Assembly: GCA_019056435.1 (NCBI GenBank)
Contig: CP077641.1
Coordinates: 868,001 to 932,000, forward strand
Direction of reading: 5' to 3'
DNA from: Stutzerimonas stutzeri
Lineage (GTDB): Bacteria > Pseudomonadota > Gammaproteobacteria > Pseudomonadales > Pseudomonadaceae
Length of the DNA stretch: 64,000 bases
Shown here: piece by piece, positions 34,401-45,489 of the stretch
How the letters are laid out: each line of letters opens with the position of its first letter
Numbering within the stretch: position 1 is the stretch's first letter
Translations under genes and position numbers: made by a program
The notes under the pieces: generated by a model
Databases searched by the model: none
Seen by the model: the letters and a program-made list of their open reading frames with translations, nothing else
What the model was told of the DNA's origin: nothing

Positions 34401-37400
34401 GTAAGTGTCGATTTCTTCCTGGCGATCAATGACGACATCACGCCCTGCATTCAGGCTGGCGTCGCCTCCTGCCTGCATCACGCTGCCAATATTCTGGATG
34501 TCGCGACCTGCGACAATGGCCAAGTTGCCACCGGCTTCGATCCGAGCGGCGTTGTTGACGATGTCATTGCGGATTCGGTCGTTACCACCACTGGCGAAGG
34601 TGGTGGTAACGGTGCGTTCGTTGATCACGTCGCCGGTCAGTGCAGTTAGGGTAACGTCCCGCCCTTTTAGAACGCCGCCCGACGCGTTCTGCAAGCTATC
34701 GATGGCCATCAGCTGCAACCGCTCGTTGGCCTCCATCAGGCCAGCGTTAATGACTGTGGCCGCACGGGCATTGAGGTTCTGGCCAGCGCGTAGCGTTCCT
34801 CGGTTTGAAAGGTCCCCACCGCTGATCAGGTTGAGATCTCGCCCCTGGATCAGGGCACCATTGCCGGCCAGACGTCCTTTGGCCTGCGCGAGGTAGACCA
34901 CCGGCACGAGCACCCTCTCGCCAAGAATCTGCTGCTCCTCCATCCAGACAATGTCATGAGTCAATGCTGCAACCTGCTCGGCGGTCAGGCTTACACCAAG
35001 GCTGAGATTCAGCGCCTCTTTGCTGGCCAGGGCGTTGTCCATCAGATAGCGATACATGGCTTCATCGCTGTGGAGACCGGCGAGATAGCGCTGTCCGGTA
35101 CGCGCGACAATCGCATCTCGGACGAGCCGCTGCTCGTATAGGCCGTCACCGAGACGCTTTTGTGTCTGATCGGTGTTGTAACCCAGGTTGCCCAAGAGGT
35201 AGTCCGAACTCATGAACTGCTTAAGGTTGGTCAGGGCCGGGTTGGTTTCTACCAAATAGCGGTGAGCATTAGCCGAACGATTCACGATATGTTGCAGACC
35301 TTGCCCATCAATGACAGTGTCTGCCGCCCCCTCGCTACTGAGCCGGAACAGGCCGTTAACCCCGGTTGGCAAGCTGAAGCCTGGAAGCGCGACTGGATCA
35401 ATCTGCTTTTGGGAGAGGTCTGGCGGTAGTTGTGAGGTGATGGCTACGCGCTGGACGAAACTGCCATTACTGACGCCTGTATCCCGATCGCCGATCAGCC
35501 CGGTTCCCTGCGCGTGACTACGCACCACATCGTTACGAAGCTCCTGGGTCGCGTTGATGGTGACGTTTCCACCGGCTTGTACGATGGCAGGAGCAGACGC
35601 TGAACCTGCCGTCTCGACTACGCTCTTGCTGGTATTGTAAAAACCGCCAGCACCGCCAACACGGATAATCTCGTCAATGGTTAGTTGAGAATTGCCGGAC
35701 CCGGCTTGGACGATGTCGTCCAACGTCATCTTGCCCCTTTGGGCTACGCTCGCATTGAACCGGTCCTTGGCTGCTATGAAATCGCTATAGAGGCCGCGGT
35801 CGCGCGTAAAAGCCGGATGAAACATTACGTTGCTCGCCACCGCCAGCGCCGATATTGGCGAAACTTGCGCTGTCGATAGTGATGTCACCTGCGGCCGAAA
35901 CGGTGCTGTAAAGATTGTTAAATGACGTCCCTTTAAAGCTTAGATTGCCGCCGCTTGTGATGTACGCAGTCGGGGAATCCGAATTAATAACGTCCTCGAA
36001 ACGCTCCACAGCATGGAAGTAGAGTTCACATCCTTTACCATCGCAGTAGTCGTTCCAATAGACGTTGACGTTACCGTCGGTAATCTGGCGCTCGGTGGTG
36101 AAATCATCTTTGGTATTGTTCAGTTGCCTGGAAAGCAGCCGCATATTCCCGGCGCTTTCCAGCGAGCCGGATAGGTTATCAATACGAGTTGCCCAGCCAC
36201 CGCTATCGTTCCCGGTGATATCGAGCGTACCCATGCTATAGACATTGGCATAGCTGTTGACAAAGGTGCCGACCCGCAGCGCCGTATCGGCTCCGCTGAA
36301 AATCAGCCCATTGTCGTTGCTTAGCATTGGTGTGTAGAGCGTTAGCGAGTCAGCCGCTCCCAGCGTGCCGTTGTTGTTCAGCACGGCGGCACGTAGGGTG
36401 AAATCACCAACCGAAACTAGCCGGCCCCGATTCCATAGGGTGCCGGTCGCATTTACCTCCGAGCTGTCCCCTCCGGTGATGCCGGCTGTCGCGGAAGAAA
36501 GTGTCACGCTGCCAGCGCTAAGGGCGAGCCTGCCGTTGCTGGAAAGCGTACCGTCTCCACGGTAGGTACCAGCCCCTAACGCGAGGGACACTGTGCCGTC
36601 ACTGGCAATCACACCATCGTTAGTCCAATTGGTACCCGTTAGGACCAGACCGTCCTTGGCAATAAGCTGACTACTGGCTGCCTGAGTAAATGTGCCAATG
36701 TCGAGCACCATGCTGCGTGCTTGCAACGACCCGCTATGTGCCCAGCTGTCCGCCGAGAGGGAGACGTCGCCATTGGTGAACAGCGCGCCGCCTGCATTCA
36801 TGATCAAGTTGCTCGACAGACCGAAAACGCCTTGTCCGAGGTGTGAAAGCGTGCCGTCGGTATTGCTGTAGGTCGCAGCGGTCAGCACAAAATCTGTATT
36901 CGCCACTTCGATGTTGCCTGCACGGTTATCGATCAGCCCACTCGACCTCAGGCTGCTCGTACCACTTGGCCCTAGCGCCCGCAACTGGCCCTTTCCATTC
37001 GACAAGCTGCCGATATCGAGCTCAAATGCACGTTGGGCTTCGATGAGACCGTAGGCATTGTTCAGCGAACCCGCCAGGCTGAAGTCTATGAGCTCCGCCG
37101 TCATTCGCCCGCCTTGTACCGACGTACTTCCCTGATTATCAACGTGCCGTGCGGTTACGGAGAGCAGGCTGGCGCCGTATAGTTCGCCACCCTGATTAAA
37201 GAGTGAGCCGGTAGTAACTTTGGTCTCGCCATCACTCGTGGACAGGTAGCCGCCCTGGTTGAATATCTGGCCTTGTGGGTCCGTAGCCCGAACGGTTAAC
37301 CCGGACTTCGCCTGAATAGTCCCATTACGGTTGTCTAATAACTTGCCCAGCGTAAGGGCAACCCAGCTGGAAACGCTCCCAAGAATGCCTTGGCCGGCGT

Positions 37401-39703
37401 TGTTCAACTCATCAGCCTGGAGACTTACAGTTGCAGTTTCACTGACGATACGGCCGCCTCGATTGTCGAGCGTTGTGCTTACAGCCAAATCGACAGTGTT
37501 TGCCGCCTGTACCGAACCCGAACGATTGACAAACTCGCCCGCCTCAATCTCTACCGCACCGTTGCGACTGAACAGCAAGCCGCCATAGCTGTTATCCAGC
37601 TTGTCGGCAATGTTGGCGTAAACAAGGGCATCTCCGGCGATCACACCGCCATCCGTGTTTTCTATCTGCCTCGCAAACAGCTGCAACAGCCCTTCGCCGA
37701 CGGCCTGCCCTGAGCGGTTGCGAATATTGTCACCACGCAACACCAGCGGGCCTTTGGCGGATACCACACCGCTGCTGTTATCTAGAAGGAGGCTCAATAC
37801 GAGCGATAGCGAGCCTTGCGAGCTGATCTGCCCTCCCACATTGGAGAGCGAGTCGCCGTTGAGACCAAGCGATGTTCCGGCCGTAAGTGCACCGCCCACG
37901 TTGCGCAGACCACTGACAGCAAGGGTGAGATCGTCCGAAGCAGTGATGACACCGCCGTTATCCAGCTCACCGAGCTTTAGATTGACAGAGGACTGGCCGG
38001 AGATGATTCCGCCTTCGCGGTTATCCAGCCAAGCGGCGGTCAACGATTGCGCCTCTTTGCTGACGACGGCCCCCTCGCGGCGATTGTCGAGACCCTGCGA
38101 AAGCTTGACGGTAATGTTTCCATTCTTACTGGAGAGGGTGCCGGCGTGGCTATTATTCAGGGACTGTCCGGTGAGGTTTATACCTTGCCAGCCGGAGATA
38201 AGACCTCCCTCGCTGTTATTAGACTTTGTTGTCGCTACGGTCAGCTCCCCTGTGCTGATGATCCGCCCCCCTTCGCTGTTATCCAGTACGCCTCCACTCA
38301 GCGAAATGGCCCCCTGACTGGTTATTTCTCCGCCACGGTTGGTCAAGACGTCAACTTGACCGACTATTGCCCTCTGGGCGTTTAAGACGCCACCTCGGTT
38401 GTCCAATGTACCGGCGTTAAGGTGCAATGAATCGCGCGCTGTGATTAAACCGTTCTGTGTGTTGTCGACGTCAGCCGATTCGATTGTCGTCACTGAGCCG
38501 CTAAGCCCGCCCCCGCTGTTATCCAGTTTGCTGGCGAGTTTTATGTCGAGTGTGCGGTTGGCAACCGCATTGCCAGAATTCCTCATCGAGCCGCTGTGAA
38601 TGACGAGATCGGCCTCAGGGTTACGAGAGTTGTCAGGATGTAGTCCAGCTTCGATGTCGCCTTGGTTTACCAACCGTGCCGTCACGATTTTGATGCCGTC
38701 CGCTCCGGCCAGAAGCTGATGGTTAATCAACTGGGAGGACGCGTTTAAATCGGCCGACCGTCCCGCATACGCTTGCCCTTCTAGCTCGACATCCACACCG
38801 CGAACGATCAGATCGCGACTGGCCGCCGCTTGCGCCACACTCAACTGCCCGTTGGCATCAATCCGGATATCCCCAGCACTGGCCGCCATATCGCCAGCCA
38901 GTTTCACACCCACTCCCGCCTCGGTACCCACCAGACGAATCGCGCCGGCGTACATGCCGCCCAGCGCTGAGCTATCGATGGCGAGCAGCGGTTTGTCGCT
39001 GTCATCCGGCGCCTTGGCCGTTGCGGCAAGCGTGCTGGCATCAACCTCGTTGCGACCGGCAATGATATTCAGCTTGTTGGCGTGCAGCTCGGCGTTGATC
39101 TTTGCACTGCGGGTGATGAGGTCGAACTGGTCGACGTTGCTGGCGTTCAAGCCCTGACCTTCGATGGCGATACTGCCGCCGTTGACGTCGAAGCGGTCCA
39201 GACGGCCGCCCTCGATGATCGGCGTGCCGGTGCTCAGGGTGACGCGTGGGGTGTTGATGAAGCCGCAGCCATCACAGGTGATCCCGTGGGGGGTTGGCGA
39301 CCACGACATGAGCAGACTTGCCGGCCACCTCGGTGTAGCCCTGCAGACGGCTGGCATTGGCGCCGGTGACCTCATTGAGGATCAGCCCGGCGGCTTTTCC
39401 CTTGAGGTTGGAATTGCCGAGGATGATGCCGCCCAGTTGCGTGCTCTGGGTGCGCTCGGTGGCATTGTTGAGAATCAGACCCTGCTGGCCGACGTTGTAG
39501 TCCTTGAACTTGTTGTGCGACAGCCCGTTGCCGTTGGGGGCGGCGATGTTGACGATCGGTACGCCGTTGCCCGCCTGCCCAATCGTGGCACCGCTGCCCG
39601 CGGCCACCGTCAGGTCAGCTGCGGCGCTGACGATTGGGTTGAGGAACATGACGCCGACTAGGATGGTGGCGACGTTCTGGAAGAAGGGGCTGCGTACGTC
39701 CAT
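31473..39703 (-). pseudogene. cdiA: CdiA/FHA-family contact-dependent inhibition exoprotein (two frame breaks)
   Basis: About 2,740 residues. The ATG at 39703 lies eight bases after GGAG. Order: signal ([20 protein letters not shown]), two-partner-secretion domain ([41 protein letters not shown]), long filamentous haemagglutinin repeats (35.8-39.2 kb), a second repeat block (33.6-34.9 kb), pretoxin (KSGSLEKIVLHAALGGLLAEASGGDFRTGALAAGASEALVG, ending NNYLRH, in place of VENN) and a C-terminal toxin (TRTGVVRTNAADWRALRDNW ... GERIPMHHIQGSPLTVPLPDTRHLDAHMPGG). The HHI..SPLTVPLP..RHLDAH pattern suggests a His-dependent nuclease. Breaks: the G6 run 39288-39293 and near 35.8-35.9 kb. It is secreted by the CdiB next door; the toxin is delivered to neighbouring cells on contact. 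Confidence 0.85.
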
Positions 39704-39793
39704 GTTCAAGACTCCGGCTCTGCTTGGCTCAATCAGGTGTGAGGGAATGAGCTCCGCTCATCCCGGCCCGCCGCGTGCGGCTGGCGATGCGTT

Positions 39794-41485
39794 CTAGAAA
39801 AACAGGTCGACTCGGAAGTAAACCGGGCGCTCGCGCTCGGAGATCACATCCGGCCGCTCGAGCGAGCGGGCAAAGGTGACAGCGGCAGCCACATGCGACC
39901 CCCGCGCACTCAGTTCGAGGCCATGACCGGACAGCCGGCCGCGCATGTCAGGGTTGTACCGCCCGCCATGGATCACGCCTACGTCATAGGCATACGCCAG
40001 CCCATACTCCTGCAGGAACGGACGCAGCGGTTCCCAGCTGACCGGGCGGCGCCAGCGCAGCTGGTTGCGCCAGTACCCACCGGTATCGCCGGACAGGGAC
40101 TGCTCCTTGAAACCGCGAACCGAGGCCAACCCGCCAATGCTGATGCGCTGCGGGCTGTAGAGCACGTCCTCGCTCTTCTGAGCGTTTAGCAGCGAATCGA
40201 AACTGAATGACTCGCCCCACAACTGGAAGGGCTGCAGCGCACTGAGGGTCAGCGTGTATTTGTGATAACGGGCGTCCGGCTCCCCATGGAGCGGGTCGCC
40301 ACGACGCTGGGCGTCGAAGCTACCGGTCCCGTGCTGCCAGCCAATGTCGGCGTTGACGAAGGCCGTGCCGATGCGCCGGCCATGATTCAGGCCAAGCTGC
40401 GTTTCGGAAAGTCGCTGGCTGGACACGTCGAGCAGGCTGTTCTCGATGTAGTTGCGGGTACGCAGATGGGCGAGGCCGAAGCTGATGGCTGTCTTGCTGA
40501 CCGCGTCGCGATGCAGCACCCGCTCGGCATTGGCTTGGTGACTCTTGCTCTCGCCATCCATTTCGAAGAGAAAGCCCGACGCCTCACCCTGGGTGCGGTA
40601 ATAACTCTGGTTGTAGCTGTAGCTGAACGTCCACCAGCCGTACGGCAGGCTGTAGGCCAGCCCCTGATTGGCTGAATGTCGAAACTCATCGCTTACCGCA
40701 TCACCGCCGCCGTAAAGCCTGAGTTGGTCCGCCAGCCCCAGCGGACTGTCCCAATCGAAGCCGATGCCCCATTGTTGCTCGCCGGTACTCTCTTCACCGT
40801 TGTTATGCCGATTGAGGCTGACACGCCACGGCTTGAGCGGATCGCCTTTGAGGCTTACGCGACTCCCGCCAACCTGCTCGCCTGGCAGCAGTTCCAATTG
40901 TGCAAGCCGGGACGGCAGGCGGTTCAACTGATCGACCAGCTGTTCCAGTTCGCGCAGATCGACCACATCGCCCGTCTGGCCAGGGAAGGCCATTGCCAGT
41001 TCGCGGTCAGTGGCGACGGCGGACTGATCGAGCCCTTCGAGGCGCCCCTCGATGACGAGGACCTCGAGATCGCCATCTGCCATGTCCTGCTGCGGTAGAT
41101 AGGCGCGGGAGGTGACGTAGCCACGATCGATGTAGAACTGGGTGATCGCTTTCAGCAACGCGTTGAGTTGATTGGCGCCCAGGCATCGGCCTTGATACGG
41201 TTCCAGCAGTTCCGCCTGTTGCCGCTCAGTCATGAGCGCAGCGCCTTTCAAGCGGATGGTCTGAATCTCGAAACAGCGCGGGTCGTCCGGCACAGGCTGA
41301 GGCTCTACCGCATCGCGCCCAGGAAGCTGCTGGAGCTCCTCCAGACGCCGGCGCTGCTCTTCCAGCAGCCGCTCCTGGCGGTCTCTGATCAGGTCGCGCT
41401 CACCAGGTGACGGTGCAACCTGAGCGCTGGCGTAGCCGGTCGGCAAGGAAATGCAGAGGAATGTAGCGAACAACAGCGGACGCAT
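39794..41485 (-). CDS. cdiB: CdiB/ShlB-type two-partner secretion transporter (TpsB)
   Basis: About 563 residues. The ATG at 41485 is preferred over that at 41494 because AAGGA is eight bases from it but abuts the other. Signal peptide (LLFATFLCISLPTGYASA), Gln/Arg-rich periplasmic helix (RDLIRDRQERLLEEQRRRLEEL), POTRA domains (CFEIQTIRLKGAALM; FYIDRGYVTSRAYLPQQDMADGDLEVLVIEGRLEG) and a 16-strand barrel with VRGFKEQSLSGDTGGYWRN (the VRGY-like motif) and a terminal Phe. Outer membrane; exports the adjacent CdiA through its TPS domain. First gene of the cdiBAI operon. Confidence 0.92.
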   Translation of the reverse strand: MRPLLFATFLCISLPTGYASAQVAPSPGERDLIRDRQERLLEEQRRRLEELQQLPGRDAVEPQPVPDDPRCFEIQTIRLKGAALMTERQQAELLEPYQGRCLGANQLNALLKAITQFYIDRGYVTSRAYLPQQDMADGDLEVLVIEGRLEGLDQSAVATDRELAMAFPGQTGDVVDLRELEQLVDQLNRLPSRLAQLELLPGEQVGGSRVSLKGDPLKPWRVSLNRHNNGEESTGEQQWGIGFDWDSPLGLADQLRLYGGGDAVSDEFRHSANQGLAYSLPYGWWTFSYSYNQSYYRTQGEASGFLFEMDGESKSHQANAERVLHRDAVSKTAISFGLAHLRTRNYIENSLLDVSSQRLSETQLGLNHGRRIGTAFVNADIGWQHGTGSFDAQRRGDPLHGEPDARYHKYTLTLSALQPFQLWGESFSFDSLLNAQKSEDVLYSPQRISIGGLASVRGFKEQSLSGDTGGYWRNQLRWRRPVSWEPLRPFLQEYGLAYAYDVGVIHGGRYNPDMRGRLSGHGLELSARGSHVAAAVTFARSLERPDVISERERPVYFRVDLFF

Positions 41486-41665
41486 CGCAACCATCCTTGG
41501 TCAGATAAAGCAGAGGGTGGCGATGATGGGCGTTGTGCCACTACCGGACAATTACCTCTGGTCTTCGAATGGCGCCTGAAACAGGAACGACGTCGCATTT
41601 CCGTAAAAACATCAACATTCAACGGAACCAACACCAGACGCGGATATCTCGCATCACCCCATAAA

Positions 41666-41744
41666 AAAGAAAGGCGCCCTAAGGCGCCTTTCGTCATCGC
41701 TACGCGATCGTCAGACCTTGGCGCGCTCGTAGCGCTTGCGGTCG
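41666..41744 (-). repeat. typA 3' end and terminator: right copy of the island-flanking repeat
   Basis: This is the native copy: last codons of typA, its stop at 41711, and the AAGGCGCC/GGCGCCTT hairpin at 41670-41691 followed on the minus strand by a T6 run. A diverged copy in the same orientation lies at 23101-23180, so the CDI island sits between two typA ends. Confidence 0.8.
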
Positions 41745-43531
41745 TTTTCGTTGAGCAGCTTCTTGCGCAGTCGGATCGACTTCGGCGTCACCTCTACCAG
41801 TTCGTCGTCGGCGATGAATTCCAATGCCTGCTCGAGGGTGAACTTGATCGGCGGGACCAGGGCGATGACTTCGTCCTTGCCGGACGCGCGCATGTTGTCG
41901 AGCTTCTTGCCCTTGGTGGGGTTGAGCACGAGGTCGTTGTCACGGCTGTTGATGCCGCACAGCTGGCCTTCGTAGATTTCGTCGCCGGGTGCCAGGAACA
42001 GCTTGCCGCGCGCCTGCAGGGTTTCCAGCGAGTAGGTCAGTGCCGTACCGGTGGCCATGGAAACCAGCACGCCATTCTGGCGGTTGGTCACTTCACCCGC
42101 CTTGATCGCGCCATAGTGGCTGAAGGTCGAGGTCAGGATGCCGGAGCCCGAGGTCAGGGTCAGGAAGTTGTTACGGAAGCCGATCAGGCCGCGCGCCGGG
42201 ATGGTGTATTCCAGGCGGATGCGGCCCTTGCCGTCGGGGATCATGTTGGTCAGATCGCCCTTGCGCAGGCCCATCTGCTCCATCACCGGCCCCTGGTGCT
42301 GCTCCTCGATGTCGATGGTGACGTTCTCGTACGGCTCCTGCTTTTCGCCGGCCTCGTTCTCGATGATCACCACTTCCGGGCGGCCCACGGCCAGCTCGAA
42401 GCCTTCGCGACGCATGTTTTCGATCAGTACCGAGAGATGCAGCTCGCCACGACCGGAAACCTTGAACTTCTCGGGCGAGTCGCCCGGCTCGACGCGCAGC
42501 GCCACGTTGTGCAGCAGCTCCTTGTCGAGGCGGTCCTTGATGTTGCGGCTGGTGACGAACTTGCCTTCCTTGCCGGCGAAGGGCGAGTCGTTGACCTGGA
42601 ACGTCATGGACACGGTCGGCTGGTCGACGGTCAGCGGCGGCAGCGCCTCGACGTTGTTCTGGTCACACAGGGTATCGGAGATGTAGAGCTCTTCCATGCC
42701 GCTGACGCAGACGATGTCGCCGGCCTGGGCTTCGGGCACCTCGACACGCTGCAGGCCGGAGTGGCCCATGATCTTGAGAATGCGGCCGTTGCGCTTCTTG
42801 CCGTCGGCGCCAATGGCGGTGACCGGCGTGTTGGCCTTGATGGTGCCGCGGGCGATCCGGCCGATGCCGATCACGCCGAGGAAGCTGTTGTAGTCCAGCT
42901 GGGAGATCTGCATCTGGAACGGGCCGCTGGTGTCTACTACCGGTGCCGGTACATGGTCGACGATCGCCTGGAACAGGGCGTCCATGTTGTCGTCCATGTT
43001 CTCGTAGTCCATGCCGGCGATGCCGTTCAGGGCGCTGGCGTAGACGATGGGGAAGTCCAGCTGCTCGTCGGTGGCGCCGAGGTTGTCGAACAGGTCGAAG
43101 ATCTGGTCGATGACCCAGTCAGGGCGCGCGCCGGGGCGGTCGATCTTGTTGACCACGACGATCGGGCGCAGACCGGCCTTGAACGCCTTCTGGGTCACGA
43201 AGCGGGTCTGCGGCATCGGGCCGTCCTGAGCGTCGACCACCAGCAGTACGGAGTCGACCATGCTCATCACGCGCTCCACCTCTCCGCCGAAGTCGGCGTG
43301 GCCGGGGGTGTCGACGATGTTGATGTTGTAGTCCTTCCACTTCAACGCGGTGTTCTTGGCCAGGATGGTGATGCCGCGTTCCTTTTCCTGGTCGTTGGAG
43401 TCCATCACGCGCTCGTTTTCGGCCTCCTTGCGGTCCAGGGTGCCGGACAGGCGCAGGAGTTTGTCGACGAGGGTGGTCTTGCCATGGTCGACGTGGGCAA
43501 TGATGGCGATGTTGCGTAGATTCTCGATCAC
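41711..43531 (-). CDS. typA: TypA/BipA ribosome-associated GTPase
   Basis: 606 residues, full length. G-motifs: [15 protein letters not shown], then [27 protein letters not shown] and [13 protein letters not shown]. Domain II, the EF-G-like domains III and V, and the BipA-specific C-terminus ([25 protein letters not shown]) are present. TypA binds 70S ribosomes and aids 50S assembly and growth under cold or stress. Neighbours thiI and glnA are as in other Pseudomonas. Intact frame, strong terminator. Confidence 0.97.
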   Translation of the reverse strand: MIENLRNIAIIAHVDHGKTTLVDKLLRLSGTLDRKEAENERVMDSNDQEKERGITILAKNTALKWKDYNINIVDTPGHADFGGEVERVMSMVDSVLLVVDAQDGPMPQTRFVTQKAFKAGLRPIVVVNKIDRPGARPDWVIDQIFDLFDNLGATDEQLDFPIVYASALNGIAGMDYENMDDNMDALFQAIVDHVPAPVVDTSGPFQMQISQLDYNSFLGVIGIGRIARGTIKANTPVTAIGADGKKRNGRILKIMGHSGLQRVEVPEAQAGDIVCVSGMEELYISDTLCDQNNVEALPPLTVDQPTVSMTFQVNDSPFAGKEGKFVTSRNIKDRLDKELLHNVALRVEPGDSPEKFKVSGRGELHLSVLIENMRREGFELAVGRPEVVIIENEAGEKQEPYENVTIDIEEQHQGPVMEQMGLRKGDLTNMIPDGKGRIRLEYTIPARGLIGFRNNFLTLTSGSGILTSTFSHYGAIKAGEVTNRQNGVLVSMATGTALTYSLETLQARGKLFLAPGDEIYEGQLCGINSRDNDLVLNPTKGKKLDNMRASGKDEVIALVPPIKFTLEQALEFIADDELVEVTPKSIRLRKKLLNENDRKRYERAKV

Positions 43532-43695
43532 AGGTCTGTTTCTCTGTAAAAGCGTCTGGCTGTAGGCCGGCCGCTGAAAAAAGGTCGGTTCGCAACGCGA
43601 ATCCGAAGAAGGTACGAGCCGGGGCGTTACCCGCGGTTTGGCATTACCGATCGGGAGGGCGGTGACGGATGCTGCCGCCCAGCAGGCCGGGCTGT

Positions 43696-45148
43696 TTAGC
43701 TCGGACGATAAACGCGCACATTGACGTGCCCCTCGCTCAACAGATGATGAGCATGCAGGCGGCTCATGACACCTTTATCGCAATACAGCAGGTACTGGCG
43801 GTTGTCGTCCAGTTCCTTGAAGCGGTTGTTCAGCGCATAGAACGGCAAGGTTTGCACTTCGATGCCCGGCAACTGCAGAGGTTCGTCCTCGGCCGCGTCG
43901 GGGTGACGGATGTCGAGCACCACCTGGCCGGCGCTGGCGGCGGTGACCTCCTCGACCTGCACATCCTGGCCCAGCTCGTCGATGACCCGGTCGATGGCGA
44001 CCTGGCGGGCGTTGGCCAGGGCGCGATCCAGGATGGCCATGTCGAACTGCTTCTCTTCGTGCTCGACGCGATAGCGCTTGGCCTTGGTCGTCGGGTTCAC
44101 CGAAATCACCCCGCAATACTCGGGCATGTTCTTGGCAAACTCGGCGGTGCCGATCTCGAAGGCGGTGTCGATGATGTCCTGCTTGTGGCTGGCGATGAGC
44201 GGACGCAGCACCAGCATGTCGGTCGCCGAATCGATCACCGAGAGGTTCGGCAGGGTCTGGCTGGATACTTGGGAAATCGCCTCACCCGTGACCAGCGCAT
44301 CGATGTGCAGGCGCTCGGCGATCTGCGTCGAGACGCGCAGCATCATGCGCTTCAAGACCACGCCCATCTGGCTGTTGTCGACCTTTTGCAGGATCTCGCC
44401 GACCACTTCCTCGAACGGCACGCTGATGAACAGCACGCGGTGCGAGCTGCCGTATTTCTTCCACAGATAATGAGCCACTTCCATGACGCCCAGCTCGTGC
44501 GCGCGGCCGCCGAGGTTGAAGAAGCAGAAGTGGGTCATCAGCCCGCGGCGCATCATCTGGTAGGCGGCCACGGTGGAATCGAAACCACCGGACATCAGCA
44601 CCAGGGTCTGCTCCAGCGCGCCCAGCGGATAGCCGCCGATGCCGTCGTGCTGCGCATGCACGATGAAAAGGCGCTGGTCGCGAATCTCCATCCGGACTTC
44701 GATCTCCGGTGCCTTCAGCGAGATGCCCGCAGCCCCGCACTGCTGGCGTAGCTGGCTGCCGACATGGCGTTCGACATCCATGGAGCTGAACGGGTGCTTG
44801 CCGGCGCGCTTGCAGCGCACCGCGAAGATCTTGCCGGCCAGGCGATCGGCGAAATGCGATTTGCACTTCTCGACCATGTCGTCCAGGTCACCCAGCGGGT
44901 ACTCATGCACCTCTAGGCAATGCGCGATGCCGGGGGTGCAGCGCAGGCGCTCGATCATGTCGCGCAGCAGCCTGGCGTCGGTCTGCGCGGTTTCCACTTC
45001 GACGTTGTCCCACACCCTTCCACCCGCAGCTCGGGATCCAGGTCACGCAGCACGGCACGGATGTTCTTCGCCAACTGGCGAATGAACCCCTGCGCACCGG
45101 CGGGCTCTTGATGGTGATTTCGGGAAAAACCTTGACGATCAGCTTCAT
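43696..45148 (-). pseudogene. thiI: ThiI tRNA 4-thiouridine synthetase / sulfurtransferase (two frame breaks)
   Basis: About 484 residues. It begins [19 protein letters not shown] (45148), continues after a shift at the CCCC 45087-45090 as [24 protein letters not shown], and after a second shift at CCC 45015-45017 as [19 protein letters not shown] to the end. Features: THUMP domain, PP-loop ([18 protein letters not shown]), and a C-terminal rhodanese domain with the active Cys in [19 protein letters not shown]. It makes s4U8 in tRNA and supplies sulfur for thiamine synthesis. Because the gene is conserved, the breaks at C runs are probably sequencing errors. Confidence 0.92.
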
Positions 45149-45245
45149 GTGGACAGCGCGGCGCTGGCATGGCCTGAAAAAGAGGGGGCGGAGTATATCG
45201 GAATTGATCAAGCTTTAGACAATTTTATCGGCCGCCAGCGGTTTC

Positions 45246-45291
45246 GCACCTAAATGGAACAAGCCCGCGCTGAAGAGCACCAAATAAGTGC
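45246..45291 (+). promoter_or_regulatory. Two NtrC-type operators upstream of glnA
   Basis: At 45277-45291 GCACC-AAATA-AGTGC is a perfect match to GCACY-N5-RGTGC. At 45246-45260 GCACC-TAAAT-GGAAC keeps the left half and part of the right. The sites are 31 bp apart (about three helical turns), about 100 bp upstream of the sigma-54 promoter, the expected enhancer position. Confidence 0.8.
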
Positions 45292-45374
45292 AACGCAAGG
45301 GAAAAATCTTGCCGCACGGGCCGCAAAAAGCCCATACGCGGCCTTTATAGGGCAGCCGGACCCATCTCGGAGCA

Positions 45375-45391
45375 CTGGCATGCAATTTGCT
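45375..45391 (+). promoter_or_regulatory. Sigma-54 promoter of glnA
   Basis: CTGGCATGCAATTTGCT fits TGGCAYG-N4-TTGCW, with GG and GC ten bases apart. It lies about 100 bases upstream of the glnA start. Confidence 0.85.
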
Positions 45392-45489
45392 CCCTTGTGA
45401 GGCAGGTCGCCTTGTCGGAGTATCCCCGCTCGGCTTCACCCTAGATTTCGGAAGCAACCTGTCAACGCTTCCACCACTTGGAGAGCACC

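Noticed and set aside
23101-41744. A complete integrative element with integrase and att sites at typA
   Set aside because: The flanking repeat is real, but no integrase, excisionase or conjugation gene is visible, so I report only a duplicated typA end.
42116-43519. 467-residue open frame antisense to typA
   Set aside because: It mirrors typA codons (Val/Asp/His/Leu-rich composition) and has no recognisable domain.
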